From Ampullaceana balthica (Eukaryota; Mollusca; Gastropoda; Lymnaeidae): a DNA stretch of 64,000 nt. Below, piece by piece: positions 30,800 to 43,685 of this stretch; the stretch's first letter is position 1, and every line of letters starts with the position of its first letter. The position numbers were made by a program, and so were the translations under genes. Under the pieces are notes generated by a model. That model did no database searches. It was not told the DNA's origin and was given only the letters and a program-made list of their open reading frames with translations. The stretch is taken from contig CALYLW010001072.1 of the NCBI GenBank assembly GCA_944989445.1, positions 268,001 through 332,000 of the forward strand. The letters run 5' to 3'.

Positions 30800-30890
30800 G
30801 ACGTCATTAGCCGAAACGTCTATTGTCGTTTTAGTTTAAAATAAAGCTCAAATTTATTGTTTTAATTGCACAATTTGTTTGTGTATTTTG
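30800..30890 (+). repeat. Right inverted terminal repeat of Penelope-like element
   Basis: Begins 'gacgtcattagccgaaacgt' and ends 'gtttgtgtattttg'. Near-perfect inverted partner of 30286-30376. It lies about 200 bp after the stop codon. Confidence 0.9.
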
Positions 30891-31029
30891 TATTTTATAA
30901 TAAATGTAACAGTGACATAAAAGCTGTATTAAAAAAGAGAAAAAAATTCTTTAAAAAATGAATTAGGGTAAATATTAACGGCCTAAGACGGAATGACACA
31001 AAATTATTTTATGTGTTTTTAAGGGGGTG

Positions 31030-32110
31030 AATTCGTACCGACGAATCAGCATAAGTGTACCCCGAGGACTCCTTGTATTAATTTCCATCTGTTTATGGTA
31101 GGCCATTGTCAGGCCTGACAAAAAATGAATAAACATTTTCTTGAAATTATATCAAATGCAGAAATTTTTATCACTCTTTATCTTATATTAAGGGATTGTT
31201 ACATACACGCTGTTTTAAAAAATTTTTTAATAATGTAGTTTATATATGTTAATCATCACTTTTTTGGCTTGACTGTTATACGTTATCATTAAGTTGTAAA
31301 TTCAATAAAAGGTAAGGACAAATAAATTTAATTAATATTTTTTACACTAAAAAAACATTGAGAACAAAAAAATTACTCCCTTTATACGATAACTCAATTT
31401 TTCATGCAGTAGTTAACTGGCTGTGACTGTTCTTAAAACAAGAGATTATCAACATCTACCTGACACACACACACACACACACACACGCAAACAGTAATTA
31501 AGTTACTTCATTAATAACATTCTTTGGAGAATTCGTACCCCCTGTACACATTATTATAAAGACACTTGGTCACTTTCCTATCACATACACATACTCAAAC
31601 ACTCAGTGACACAAACTTCATTATGAAGTCATCCAGAGAGAGAGAGAGAGAGAGAGAAACAGAGAGAGAGAGAGGACAAGAGAGAAACATAGAGCAAGAG
31701 TGAGATAGAAACAGAGAGAGAGAGACGAAGAGAAAGAGAGACAAAGAGATAGAGGAAAAGAGAGAGATATAGAGAAAGCGATACAGAGAGAGAAATATAG
31801 ATAGAGAGAGAGAGAGTGAGAGACAGAGGGAGCCATAGAGAAAGTGTTTTGAGAGATAAAGGGGGAGAGAGAGAAAGAAAGAGAGACAGACAGACAGAGA
31901 AAGAGAGAGGGCAGAGACAGATGGAGAAAAAAAGAGAGACAGTTGAAGAGAGAGACTGAGACAGAGAGATATCGAATGAAAGAGGATATTTTGTTGTGTT
32001 GTTTTGTGTGTTGGTCTCTGAGTGAGGGTGTGGGGTGTCAATAGATTCTCTTGCTTATTTCAGTTCAATTTCATTCTATATGTGAACCAACTCCTGGGAC
32101 TAAGTAGGAC
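31030..32110 (-). repeat. Module M, minus copy with GA tract
   Basis: In minus sense this holds, from right to left, the 'tgtcaatagattctcttgc' block (about 32035), a GA tract (31640-31975), 'attatgaagtcatcc' (about 31620), 'actttcctatcacatac' (about 31571), an AC tract (31462-31486), 'actggctgtgactg' and 'taggccattgtcaggcctg' (about 31102). Frames rich in Ser/Leu in the GA tract are artefacts. Confidence 0.8.
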
Positions 32111-33302
32111 GAGAAGTCATGGGACTCTGGATCTCCTGTCTCGACTCTTTTAAGGTTTAAGTAACAACGAGCTGGTATTTATGAATTATAGAGGGCCTCT
32201 ATCTGGTCCCATTTTAAATTAAATATTAAGCCCACTCCCTCCATAATCACTTTTGTCTGTTTATGGTAGGTAGGCTATTAATAGACTTGACAAAAAAAGG
32301 AAACTGTATACGGTTATAAATGTATTTGAGTATTTGTAGGTGCCCCGTGCCAGTAACTTTTCTCAAAGTATAAACAACTTGGATCGTTAATAAAAACGTT
32401 GTTTTAGATTCTTTTGAGTAAGATTTATTATATATGTCAATCATCATTATTTTGGCTTGACTTTTAAATCTAATCAATAAGTTTTTCATTCAACACAAAG
32501 TGGAGACAGTTACATTTTAAAAGAAATATTTGTGACAGTAAAAATAAAACATAATTGAAAAATCTGATTAACTCCTTTTGAGCGATCACTTGATTCCTAA
32601 TGCAGTTGCTGAGATAGTTAAGACAAGAAATTTTTCAACACTGCCACACCACCCATCACACACTGGAGATACGTTTACTGTCTGAAAATGCAGTTAAAAC
32701 AAGAGATTATCAACACCTACCTCACACACGCACACATAAAGTTACACACACATACACACAAGCAAACAGGGATAAGTTTACTTCAGTAATAACATTCTTT
32801 GGAGATTTCGTTACCCCCTCTCGCACACCTTATTATAAAGACACCTGGTCACTTTCCTATGACATACACATCGACACACTCAGACACTCAGTAACACACA
32901 CTGTACAAAAGGGAGGGGCTAGTTGATTTAAAGATAATTCGTTGTGGAATTATGTCGCATTCATTATGAAGTCATCCGGAGAGAGAGAGAGAAACAGATA
33001 GAGAGAGAAACAGAGAGAGAGAGAGAGAGAGAGAAATAGAGATGGAGAGAGAGAGAGTGACAAAGACAAAGAGAGTCAGAGTAAGTGAGATAATGACAGA
33101 GAGAGAGAAAGATTGAGACTGAAAGAAAGAGACAGACAGAGAATTAGAGGAAAAGAGAGATATATACAGAAAGAGACACAGAGAGAAAGATATATATAGA
33201 GAGACAGTGCGAGCGAGAGACGAAGACAGGGAGAAAGTGTCGTTGAGAGAAAAAGAGATTGAGAGGGAGAGCGAGCAAGAAAAGGAAGACATACAGACAG
33301 AT

Positions 33303-33359
<57 letters not shown>

Positions 33360-33550
33360 AAGAAAGAAAGAAAGAAAAAGAGACAGGGGAAGAGACTGAC
33401 AGAAAGAGAGAGTGATAGAGAGATAGAGATAGAGAGAGAAAAAAGAGAGAGACTGAGACATAGAGATATGAAGCGACCCAATGAACGAGAGAGACAGAGA
33501 AAGAGAAGGTAATGGTTAAGGTGATATTCGTGGGACACCATGTTGTTGGC
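32110..33550 (-). repeat. Module M, minus copy with GA tract
   Basis: Contains 'aagtaacaacgagctgg' (about 32159), 'tctgtttatggtaggtagg' (about 32254), AT-rich DNA, an AC tract (about 32722-32762), 'attcattatgaagtcatcc' (about 32960) and a GA tract at 32980-33510 that includes (GA)n at 33305-33354 and (GAAA)n just after. It ends at 'gatattcgtgggacacc'. Confidence 0.8.
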
Positions 33551-33984
33551 TGACTATAGAAAAGATGGTGCGGGTAAAGGGGGTGGGGGAGTCAAAAGCT
33601 GATGGTTAGTTATTCTTTCAAATATATAAATTAAGGATGGTAATGATAAAAAAAAATTGTTCGGTTAATTGGGAAAAATTTAATAGGTTAATCGATTAAT
33701 TTTGATTAATTATATCTTTATAACGCATAGATAGATCCAGTTAATTTGCGATTTATCATTTCGCGAAATTGGTTAACCCGCTGTAATTTCATGGGTCGCA
33801 CATTTTGAGACTTAACACAGCAAATTCATTCTACTTTGACAATAAATAAGGAGGACAAACCTTTTTGTTTACATATGCACATCTAAATAAATAATAATAA
33901 TTCGAGGGAAAAGTATGTAAGTAACTAAAAATATAAATTAATAATTAAATGGGGAAAATATTAGAAATATTTTCTTAAATCTTA
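33551..33984. other. AT-rich unclassified DNA
   Basis: About 430 bases with repeated 'ttaattgg/ttaatcg' runs between two GA-bearing module pieces. No gene, repeat unit or transposon end recognised with confidence. Confidence 0.4.
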
Positions 33985-34457
33985 ATCGAGACAGAGAATA
34001 AAGGGAAAGAGATATCTATATAAAGAGAGATACGGAGAGAGAAAGATAGAGAGAGACAGGGGGCGAGAGACAAATACAGGGAGAGTCGTAGAGAGGCAGA
34101 GAGAGAAAGAGAGAGAAAAAAGAGGAAGAGAGAGTTACAGGGAGAGATATATAGATAGAAAGATATAGAGAGACAGAGAGAAGGGGATTGAAAGATGAAG
34201 AGATGGAGAAAGAGAGAGAGACGGAGAGATAGAGAGAGACAAAGAGATATATAGAGAGAGACGGAGAGATAGAGAGAGACAGAGAGATAGAGAGAGATTC
34301 GGAGCGAGAAAGAAAGAAAGAGAGATTGAGAGAAACAGCCAGAGAGGAGGAAGAGAGAGACAGAGAGACAGACAGATTTAGAGAAATAAAGAGTGACAGA
34401 GAGAGATAAAGACACACAAAGAGAAATAGACAGAAATAGAGAGAAAGAGAAAGAGAG

Positions 34458-34488
<31 letters not shown>

Positions 34489-34960
34489 CAGACAGAGAGA
34501 GAGAGAGAGACAGACAGAGAGAACGAGAGAGAATGAGACATAGCGAGTATGAAATGGTTAAAGTAATATTCATGGGACACCCAGTTGTTGCCCGACGATA
34601 GAAAATTTGGCACGGGAAGGGGAGGGAGTCCAAATCTGACTGAGAGTTATTCTTTTTTAAAAAAAATATTCGGAAATAAAGAAAAGTAGAATTTACTCGC
34701 TCACACTAATGATACACATGTTTTGTTGTGCTGTCTTGAGTGTTGTTCTGAGTGGGGGCGTGGGATGTCAATAGATTCACTATTGTTAATTTCATTCCAT
34801 GTGTTGACTAACTCCCGAGACTCTTAGGTTTAAGTAACAACGAGCTGGTATTTTTGAAATATAAGGGGCCTCTATCTGGTTCCATCATAATTAAATTTGG
34901 AGCCTAGTACCTTAACAATCACTTTTCTCTCTTTTTTGGTATGCCATTGATAGACCGGAC
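33985..34960 (-). repeat. Module M, minus copy with GA tract
   Basis: GA tract at 33985-34545, then 'atattcatgggacaccc', 'gatgtcaatagattcac' (about 34765), 'gtaacaacgagctgg' (about 34835) and a degraded 'atgccattgatagaccgg' (about 34940). No gene. Confidence 0.8.
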
Positions 34961-35029
34961 AAAAACTATCAATTTATTTATATCAGTGAACCGCGGTAAA
35001 ATTATTAAACTTTGACCGGTCCAAGGCTA

Positions 35030-35290
35030 TACACAGTTTGGGGACCACTGCTGTAATGGACTATACGTACAGTGCTATAAAATGTTTGAGGACCACTGCT
35101 GTAAGGGACTGTACATAGAGTGCTATAATAATTTTGGGGACCACTGCTGTAAGGGACTGTACGTAGAGTACTATAATAAGTTTGGGAACCACTGCAGTTA
35201 AGGGACTGTACGAACAGTTATATAATAAATTTTGGGACCACTGCTGTAAGGGACTGTACATACAGTGCTATAATAAGTTTGGGGGCCATT
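35030..35290 (-). repeat. About 57-bp satellite derived from a hAT end, 4-5 copies
   Basis: Units 'tttggggaccactgctgtaa' plus 'gggactgtacgtacagtgc' repeat in tandem. Reverse-complemented, the unit starts CAGTGGTCCCCAAA, a hAT-style terminus. A longer array in plus sense is at 45484-46015 and a single unit at about 30190. Confidence 0.9.
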
Positions 35291-36154
35291 GCCGTAAAGG
35301 AACTATACTATAATAAGTGTAACAGTTTGTGACATAAAAGGTTTTAAAAATAGAGTAAACTATTCTTTAAAACAAGAAGCAGAGTAAATATTAAAGGCGT
35401 AAGACTCATATTATTATTTTATGTATTCTTTATGGTGGGAGGGGGGATGCGTTCGTAACCACGAAGCAGCATTTGTCGTGACAGGCGAAACCCGTGGACT
35501 CCCTGTGATAACTTCAGTCTGTTTATGGTAGGCCATCAGTAGACCTGACAAAAAGTGAAAAATAAAACGTTCGTACATCGTACACTGTTGGAAGTAGATT
35601 TTCAATGTTTATAGATGTATCACATTTTTATAAATTAGCTGTTTTAAATTATTCTAAATAAGATATATTATATATGTGAGTCATCATTATTTTAGTTTAA
35701 GTTTAACATTTTATCATTTAATTGTATATTCAATATAAAGTAAGAACAAAAAACTTTTAAGAAACATTTTTGCACTTTAAAAAAACAAATTTAAAATAAT
35801 AATTTGAGGTCCTTTATTTGATAACTTGATTTTTAATGTATTATTTAACTGGCTGTGAATGTTGTTAAAACAAGAGATTATCAACATCTACCTGACACAC
35901 ACACAAGCACAAACATACACACACACACGCAAAAAGTGATGAGGTTACTTCAGTAATAACATTCTTTTTTGATTTTCTGAACATTATTATAAAGATACCT
36001 GGTAACCTTACTGCCACATACACAACACACAATCAGACACTCAGTTACACACACAGTACAAAGTTAGTTTGAAAAAATGGGGGGGGGGCGAAGGTTTGTG
36101 ATTTTAAGAAAATTCGTTGTGGAATTATGTCATATTCATTATGAAGTCATCCAG

Positions 36155-36168
36155 ACAGAGAGAAACAC

Positions 36169-36205
<37 letters not shown>

Positions 36206-36928
36206 ATTAAAGAAAGAAAGAATAGTGAAAAGGGACGAAAAACAAAGAGAGTCAGAGAGATAATAACAGAGACAGGTAGAGGGGGGGGGGAAAGATAGAG
36301 ACAGCCAGAGAGAAACAGATTGAGAATTAGAGGGAAAGAGAGAAATTTAAAGAGAGAGACACAGAGAGTGAAAAATATAAAGAGTAAGACAGAGAGAAGG
36401 AGCGACGACAAAAGAGAGAAAGTACCGTTGAGAGAAACAGAGATATACAGAGAGAAAGAGAGAGAGAAAAAGAAAAAGAGACAGACAGAAAGACAGATAT
36501 ACAGAGAGAAAGAGAGAGACAAAAAGAAAAAGAGACAGACAGAAAAAGAGTGAAATAAAGAGAGACAGAGGAAGGGAGATACAGAAGGAGAGAAATAAAG
36601 AGAGAGAAAATTAGAGACAAAGAGACAGAGAGAGAGAGCGACTGAGACAGAGAGAGACAGACTGAGACAGAGAGAGAGACTGAAACAGAGAGAGACAGAC
36701 TGAGACAGAGAGAGACTGACTGAGACAGAGAAAGAGAGACCGAGACAGAGAGAGAAAGACAGACTGAGATAGAGAGAGAGAGACTGAGACAGACAGAGAC
36801 AGACTGAGAAAGAGAGAGAGAGACTGAGACAGAGAGAGACTGAGACAGAGAGAGAGACTGAGACAGAGAGATACTGAGACAGAGAGAGAGAGAGAGAGAG
36901 AGACTTAGACAGAGAGAGAGCCTGAGAC

Positions 36929-36961
<33 letters not shown>

Positions 36962-39900
36962 CTGAGACAGAGAGAGAGACTCAGACGGAGAGAGACTGAG
37001 ACAGAGAGAGAGACTGAGACAGAGAGAGAGACTGAAACAGAGAGAGAGAGAGACTGAGACAGAGAGAGAGACTGAGACAGAGAGAGAGACTGAGACAGAG
37101 AGAGAGACTGAGACAGAGAGAGAGACTGAGAGAGCAGAGAGAGAGACTGAGACAGAGAGAGAGACTGAGACAGAGAGAGACTGAGACAGAGACAGAGAGA
37201 GAGACTCAGACAGAGAGAGAGAGAGAGAGAGGACTAAGACAGAGAGAGAGTCAGAGAGAGAGAGTCAGAGAGAGAGAGACTGAGACAGAGTGAGAGAGAC
37301 TGAGACAGAGAGAGAGACTGAGACAGAGAGAGAGACTGAGACAAGAGAGAGAGACTGAGACAGAGGGAGAGACTGAGACAGAGAGAGAGACTGAGACAGA
37401 GAGAGAGACTGAGACTGAGACAGAGAGAGAGAGAGACTGAAACAGAGAGAGAGAGAGACTGAGAAAGAGAGAGAGAGAGAGACTGAGACAGAGAGAGAGA
37501 CTGAGACAGAGAGAAAGAGACTGAGACAGAGAGAGAGACTGAGACAGAGAGAGAGACTGAGACAGAGAAAGAGAGACTGAGACAGAAAGAGAGACTGAGA
37601 CAGAGAGAGAGACTGAGACAGAAAGCGAGAGACTGAGACAGAGAGAGAGAGAGAGACTGAGACAGAGAGAGACTGAGACAGAGAGAGAGACTGAGACAGA
37701 GAGAGAGACTGAGACAGAGAGAGACTGAGACAGAGAGAGAGACTGAGACAGAGAGAGAGACTGAAACAGAGAGAGAGGCTGAGACAGAGAGAGAGAGAGA
37801 CTGAGACAGAGAGAGAGAATGAGACACAGAGAGAGAGACTGAGACAGAGAGAGAGACTGAGACAGAGAGAGAGAATGAGACACAGAGAGAGAGACTGAGA
37901 CAGAGAGAGACTGAGACAGTGAGAAGAGAGACTGAGACAGAGAGAGAGACTGAGACAGAGAGAGAGATACTGAGACAGAGAGAGAGACTGAGACAGAGAG
38001 AGAGAGACTGAGACAGAGAGAGAGAGACTGAGACAGAGAGAGAGACTGAGACAGAGAGAGAGACTGAGACAGAGAGAGAGAGACTGAGACAGAGAGAGAG
38101 AGACTGAGACAGAGAGAGAGACTGAGACAGAGAGAGAGACTGAGACAGAGAGAGAGACTGAGACAGAGAGAGAGACTGAGACAGAGAGAGAGAGACTGAG
38201 ACAGAGAGAGAGACTGAGACAGAGAGAGAGACTGAGACAGAGAGAGACAGACTGAGACAGAGAGAGACAGACTGAGACAGAGAGAGAGAGAGACAGAGAG
38301 AGAGACTAGAGACAGAGAGACAGAGCGAGAGACTGAGACAGAGAGAGACAGACTGAGACAGAGAGAGAGACTGAGACAGAGAGAGAGACTGAGACAGAGA
38401 GAGACAGACTGAGACAGAGAGAGAGACTGAGACAGAGAGAGACAGACTGAGACAGAGAGAGAGATGAGACAGAGAGAGAGAGACTGAGACAGAGAGAGAG
38501 AGACTGAGACAGAGAGAGAGACTGAGACAGAGAGAGAGACTGAGACAGAGAGAGAGACTGAGACAGAGAGAGACTAGACAGAGAGAGAGAGAGACTGAGA
38601 CAGAGAGAGAGAGACTGAGACAGAGAGAGAGACTGAGACAGAGAGAGAGAGAGACTGAGACAGAGAGAGAGACTGAGACAGAGAGAGAGACTGAGACAGA
38701 GAGAGAGAGACTGAGACAGAGAGAGAGACTGAGACAGAGAGAGAGACTGAGAACAGAGAGAGAGAGACTGAGACAGAGAGAGAGACTGAGACAGAGAGAG
38801 AGAGAGAGAGACTGAGACAGAGAGAGAGAGAGACTGAGACGAGAGAGAGAGAGAGAGACTGAGACAGAGAGAGAGAATGAAACAGAGAGAGAGGCTGAGA
38901 CAGAGAGAGAGAGACTGAGACAGAGAGAGAGAGACTGAGACAGAGAGAGAGACTGAGACAGAGAGAGAGAGACTGAGACAGAGAGAGACTGAGACAGAGA
39001 AGATAGACTGAGACAGAGAGAGAGACTGAGACATAGAGAGACAGACTGAGACACAGAGAGAGACTGAGACAGAGAGAGACAGACTGAGACAGAGAGAGAG
39101 ACTGAGACAGAGAGAGACAGACTGAGACAGAGAGAGACAGACTGAGACAGAGAGAGAGAGAGACAGAGAGACAGAGCGAGAGAGACTGAGACAGAGAGAG
39201 ACAGACTGAGACAGAGAGAGAGACTGAGACAGAGAGAGAGACTGAGACAGAGAGAGACAGACTGAGACAGAGAGAGAGACTGAGACAGAGAGAGACAGAC
39301 TGAGACAGAGAGACTGAGACAGAGAGAGAGAGACTGAGACAGAGAGAGAGAGACTGAGACAGAGAGAGAGACTGAGACAGAGAGAGAGACTGAGACAGAG
39401 AGAGAGACTGAGACAGAGAGAGACTGAGACAGAGAGAGAGAGACTGAGACAGAGAGAGAGACTGAGACAGAGAGAGAGACTGAGACAGAGAGAGAGACTG
39501 AGACAGAGAGAGAGACTGAGACAGAGAGAGAGACTGAGACAGAGAGAGAGACTGAGACAGAGAGAGAGACTGAGACAGAGAGAGAGACTGAGACAGAGAG
39601 AGAGACTGAGACAGAGAGAGAGACTGAGACAGAGAGAGAGACTGAGACAGAGAGAGAGACTGAGACAGAGAGAGAGACTGAGACAGAGAGAGAGACTGAG
39701 ACAGAGAGAGAGACTGAGACAGAGAGAGAGACTGAGACAGAGAGAGAGACTGAGACAGAGAGAGAGACTGAGACAGAGAGAGAGACTGAGACAGAGAGAG
39801 AGAGACTGAGACAGAGAGAGAGAGACTGAGACAGAGAGAGAGACTGAGACAGAGAGAGAGAGACTGAGACAGAGAGACAGAGAGAGACTGAGACAGAGAG

Positions 39901-40422
39901 AAAGAGACTGAGACAGAGAGAGACTGAGACAGAGAGAGAGACTGAGACAGAGAGAGAGACTGAGACAGAGAGCGAGAGACTGAGACAGAGAGAGAGAGAC
40001 TGAGACAGAGAGAGACTGAGACAGAGAGAGAGACTGAGACAGAGAGAGAGAGACTGAGACAGAGAGAGAGAGAGACTGAGACAGAGAGAGAGACTGAAAC
40101 AGAGAGAGAGGCTGAGAAAGAGAGAGAGAGAGACTGAGACAGAGAGAGAGAATGAGACACAGAGAGAGAGACTGAGACAGAGAGAGAGAGACTGAGACAG
40201 AGAGAGAGAATGACACAGAAAGAGAGACTGAGACAGAGAGAGACTGAGACAGTGAAAGATAGACTGAGACAGAGAGAGAGACTGAGACGGAGAGAGACAT
40301 AATGATACAGAGAGAGAGACTGAGACAGAGAGAGACAGACTGAGACAGAGAGAGAGAGAGACTGAGACAGAGAGAGACAGACTGAGACAGAGAGAGACAG
40401 ACTGAGACAGAGAGAGAGAGAC

Positions 40423-40454
<32 letters not shown>

Positions 40455-41183
40455 CGAGAGACTCAGACAGAGAGAGACAGACTGAGACAGAGAGAGAGAC
40501 TGAGACAGAGAGAGAGACTGAGACAGAGAGAGACAGACTGAGACATAGAGAGAGACTGAGACAGAGAGAGACAGACTGAGACAGAGCGAGAGACTGAGAC
40601 AGAGAGAGAGAGACTGAGACAGAGAGAGAGACTGAGACAGAGAGAGAGACTGAGACAGAGAGAGAGAGACTGAGACAGAGAGAGAGACTGAGACAGAGAG
40701 AGAGAGACTGAGACAGAGAGAGAGAGACTGAGACAGAGAGAGAGACTGAAACAGAGAGAGAGAGAGAGACTGAGACAGAGTGAGAGACTGAGACAGAGAG
40801 AGAGAGTAAGACAGAGAGAGAGACTGAGACAGAGAGAGAGACTGTGACAGAGAGAGAGACTGAGACAGAGAGAGAGAGAGACTGAGACAGAGAGAGAGAG
40901 ATACTTAGACAGAGAAAGAGAGAGACTGAGACAGAGAGAGAGAATAAAAGAGAGAGAGGCTGAGACAAAGAGAGAGATTGAGACAGAGAGAGAGAGACTG
41001 AGACAGAGAGAGACTGAGACAGAGCAAGATAGACTGAGACAGAGAGAGAGACTGAGACATAGAGAGACAGACTGAGACACAGAGAGAGACGGAGACAGAG
41101 AGAGACAGACTGAGACAGAGAGAGAGACTGAGACAGAGAGAGACAGACTGAGACAGAGAGAGACAGACTGAGACAGAGAGAGA

Positions 41184-41216
<33 letters not shown>

Positions 41217-41868
41217 CGAGAGAGACATAGAGAGAGACTGAGACAGAGAGAGACAGACTGAGACAGAGAGAGAGACTGAGACAGAGAGAGAGACAGACAG
41301 AGAGAGACAGACTGAGACAGAGAGAGATACTGAGACAGAGAGAGCAAGACTGAGACAGAGAGACTGAGACAGAGAGAGAGAGACTGAGACAGAGAGAGAG
41401 ATTGAGACGGAGAGAGAGAGACTGAGACAGAGAGAGACTGAGAGAGAGACTGAGACAGAGAGAGAGACTGAGAGAGACTGAGACAGAGAGAGAGAGACTG
41501 AGACAGAGAGAGAGACTGAGACAGAGAGAGAGACTGAGGCAGAGAGAGAGACTGAGACAGAGAGAGAGACTGAGACAGAGAGAGAGACTGAGACAGAGAG
41601 AGAGACTGAGACAGAGCGAGAGACTGAGACAGAGAGAGAGACTGAGACAGAGAGAGAGACTGAGATAGAGAGAGAGAGAGAGAGACTGAGACAGAGAGAG
41701 AGAGAGAGACTGAGACAGAGAGAGAGACTGAGACAGAGAGAGAGAGACTGAGACATAGAGAGACAGACTGAGACACAGAGAGAAACTGAGACAGAGAGAG
41801 AGACTGAGACAGAGAGAGAGACTGAGACAGAGAGAGACAGACTGAGACAGAGAGAGACAGACTGAGAC

Positions 41869-41899
<31 letters not shown>

Positions 41900-42692
41900 C
41901 AGATACAGAGAGACAGAGCGAGAGAGACATAGAGAAAGAGTGAGACAGAGAGAGACAGACTGAGACAGAGAGAGAGACTGAGACAGAGAGAGACAGACTG
42001 AGACAGAGAGAGACAGACTGAGACAGAGAGAGAGACTGAGACAGAGAGAGACAGACTGAGACAGAGAGAGAGACTGAGACAGAGAGAGAGAGACTGAGAC
42101 AGAGAGAGAGACTGAGACAGAGAGAGAGAGACTGAGACAGAGAGAGAGACTGAGACGGAGAGAGAGGCTGAGACAGAGAGAGAGACTGAGACAGAGAGAG
42201 AGACTGAGACAGAGAGAGAGAATGAGACAGATAGAGACTGAGACAGAGAGAGACTGAGACAGAGAAAGATACTGAGACAGAGAGAGAGACTGAGACAGAG
42301 AGAGACAGACTGAGACAGAGAGAGAGAGACTGAGATAGAGAGAGACAGACTGAGACAGAGAGAGACACTGAGACAGAGAGAGACAGACTGAGACAGAGAG
42401 AGACAGACTGAGACAGAGAGAGAGAGACAGAGAGAGAGACAGAGACAGAGAGACAGGGAGAGAGACTGAGACAGAGAGAGACTGAGACAGAGAAAGATAG
42501 ACTGAGACAGAGAGAGAGACTGAGACAGAGAGAGACTGATACAGAGAGAGACAGACTGAGACAGAGAGAGAGAGAGACAGACTGAGACGGAGAGAGAGAC
42601 TGAGACAGAGAGAGACAGACTGAGACAGAGAGAGAGACTGAGACAGACAGAGAGAGAGAGAGACTGAGACAGAGAGAGAGAGAGAGAGAGTT
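36155..42692. repeat. GA-rich satellite, core unit 16-18 bp, about 6.5 kb
   Basis: From about 36640 the tract is built of units around 'ctgagacagagagaga', with variants of 14, 16, 18 and 20 bp made by gaining or losing 'ag' pairs or inserting 'acag'. The plus strand is almost pure purine plus the C/T of 'ctgagac'. A rarer marker, 'gacagagcgagag', recurs at about 38320, 39170, 40447, 41212 and 41913, showing irregular higher-order duplication of 0.7-1.3 kb blocks. Confidence 0.95.
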
Positions 42693-42810
42693 ATATTTTA
42701 GGATGATATTCAAGTGAAAACCGGTTATTGTTTTTAAAAAAATATCCGGAAATAAAGAAAAGTAGAATTTACTCACACAAGTAGCTTTACACATGTCTTT
42801 TGTGTGTGTT

Positions 42811-43468
42811 GGTCTCTGAGTGGGGGCGAGAGGTGTCAATAGATTCACTTGCTTGGTCTCTGAGTGGGGGCGTGTGGTGTCAATAGATTCACTTGTTTGG
42901 TCTCTGAGTGGGGGCGAGAGGTGTCAATAGATTCACTTGTTTGGTCTCTGAGTGGGGGCGTGTGGTGTCAATAGATTCACTTGTTTGGTCTCTGAGTGAG
43001 GGCGAGAGGTGTCAATAGATTCACTTGTTTGGTCTCTGAGTGAGGGCGAGAGGTGTCAATAGATTCACTTGTTTGATCACTGAGTGAGGGCGAGAGTTTC
43101 AATAGATTCACTTGTTTGGTCACTGAGTGAGGGCGAGAGGTTTCAATAGATTCACTTGTTTGGTCTCTGAGTGAGGGCGAGAGGTGTCGATAGATTCACT
43201 TGTTTGGTCACTGAGTGAGGGCGAGAGGTGTCAATAGATTCAATTGTTTTGTCACTGAGTGAGGGCGAGAGGTTTCAATAAATTCACTTGCCTGGGCTCT
43301 GAGTGAGGGCGAGAGGTGTCAATAGATTCACTTGTTTGGTCTCTGAGTGAGGGCGAGAGGTGTCAATAGATTGATTTGTTTGGTCTCTGAGTGAGGGCGA
43401 GAGGTGTCAATAGATTCACTTGTTTGGTCTCTGAGTGAGGGCGAAAAGTGTCAATAGATTCACTTGTT
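42811..43468. repeat. 44-bp satellite, about 15 copies
   Basis: Units run 'ggtctctgagtgagggcgag' then 'aggtgtcaatagattcactt' plus 'gttt'. The first copies alternate gagag and tgtgg forms; later ones are more uniform. The source segment is single-copy in other modules ('ggtctctgagtgagggtg' at about 32012). Confidence 0.95.
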
Positions 43469-43685
43469 AATTTCAGTTCAATTTAATGCAATAACTCCCT
43501 TGACTCGTAGGTATAAGTAACAGCCAGCTGTTATTAATGAAATTTATAGGGCCTCTATCTGGTCCCATCGCAAATTAAATATGGAGCCTAGTATCATAAT
43601 CATCAATTCTCTCTCTCTCTGTTTATGGTATGCAAATGGTAGACCTGACAAAAAAAAATCAAAAACAACTAAAGATACATCCTGG

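Larger units (their letters stand above)
30243..30895 (+). mobile_element. Penelope-like element relic with inverted terminal repeats
   Basis: A 5'-truncated coding fragment ending in a GIY-YIG endonuclease tail sits between two 91-bp inverted repeats (30286-30376 and 30800-30890) that differ at one base. The 13-bp sequence tataataaatgta flanks the unit exactly at 30230-30242 and 30896-30908, a likely target duplication. Penelope-like elements are known for terminal repeats in direct or inverted arrangement and for variable target duplications. About 43 bp of extra sequence lies between the left duplication and the left repeat. Confidence 0.8.
35460..43670 (-). repeat. Module M, minus copy swollen by two satellites
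   Basis: Begins 'taggccatcagtagacctg' (about 35528), continues with 'ttaactggctgtgaatg' and an AC tract (about 35895-35930), and reaches 'cattatgaagtcatcc' (about 36137). The GA tract, about 0.35-0.55 kb in the neighbouring minus copies, is 6.5 kb here. The 44-bp satellite, 'gtaacagccagctg' (about 43517) and 'gtagacctgac' (about 43640) follow. All long Ser/Leu frames, including one of 1244 codons, are low-complexity artefacts. Confidence 0.8.

Noticed and set aside
30796..30840. Possible hammerhead ribozyme at 'ctgatgacgtcattagccgaaac', a motif known from Penelope-like elements
   Set aside because: CTGATGA and GAAAC are present with plausible spacing, but the stem II bases between them do not pair convincingly, stem I does not form with the following sequence, and the inverted partner lacks CTGATGA.
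37234..42848. Minus-strand Ser/Leu/Val frames of up to 1244 codons
   Set aside because: They are translations of the GA-rich satellite. Overlapping frames of the same composition exist in other phases, which is typical of low-complexity DNA and not of a protein.
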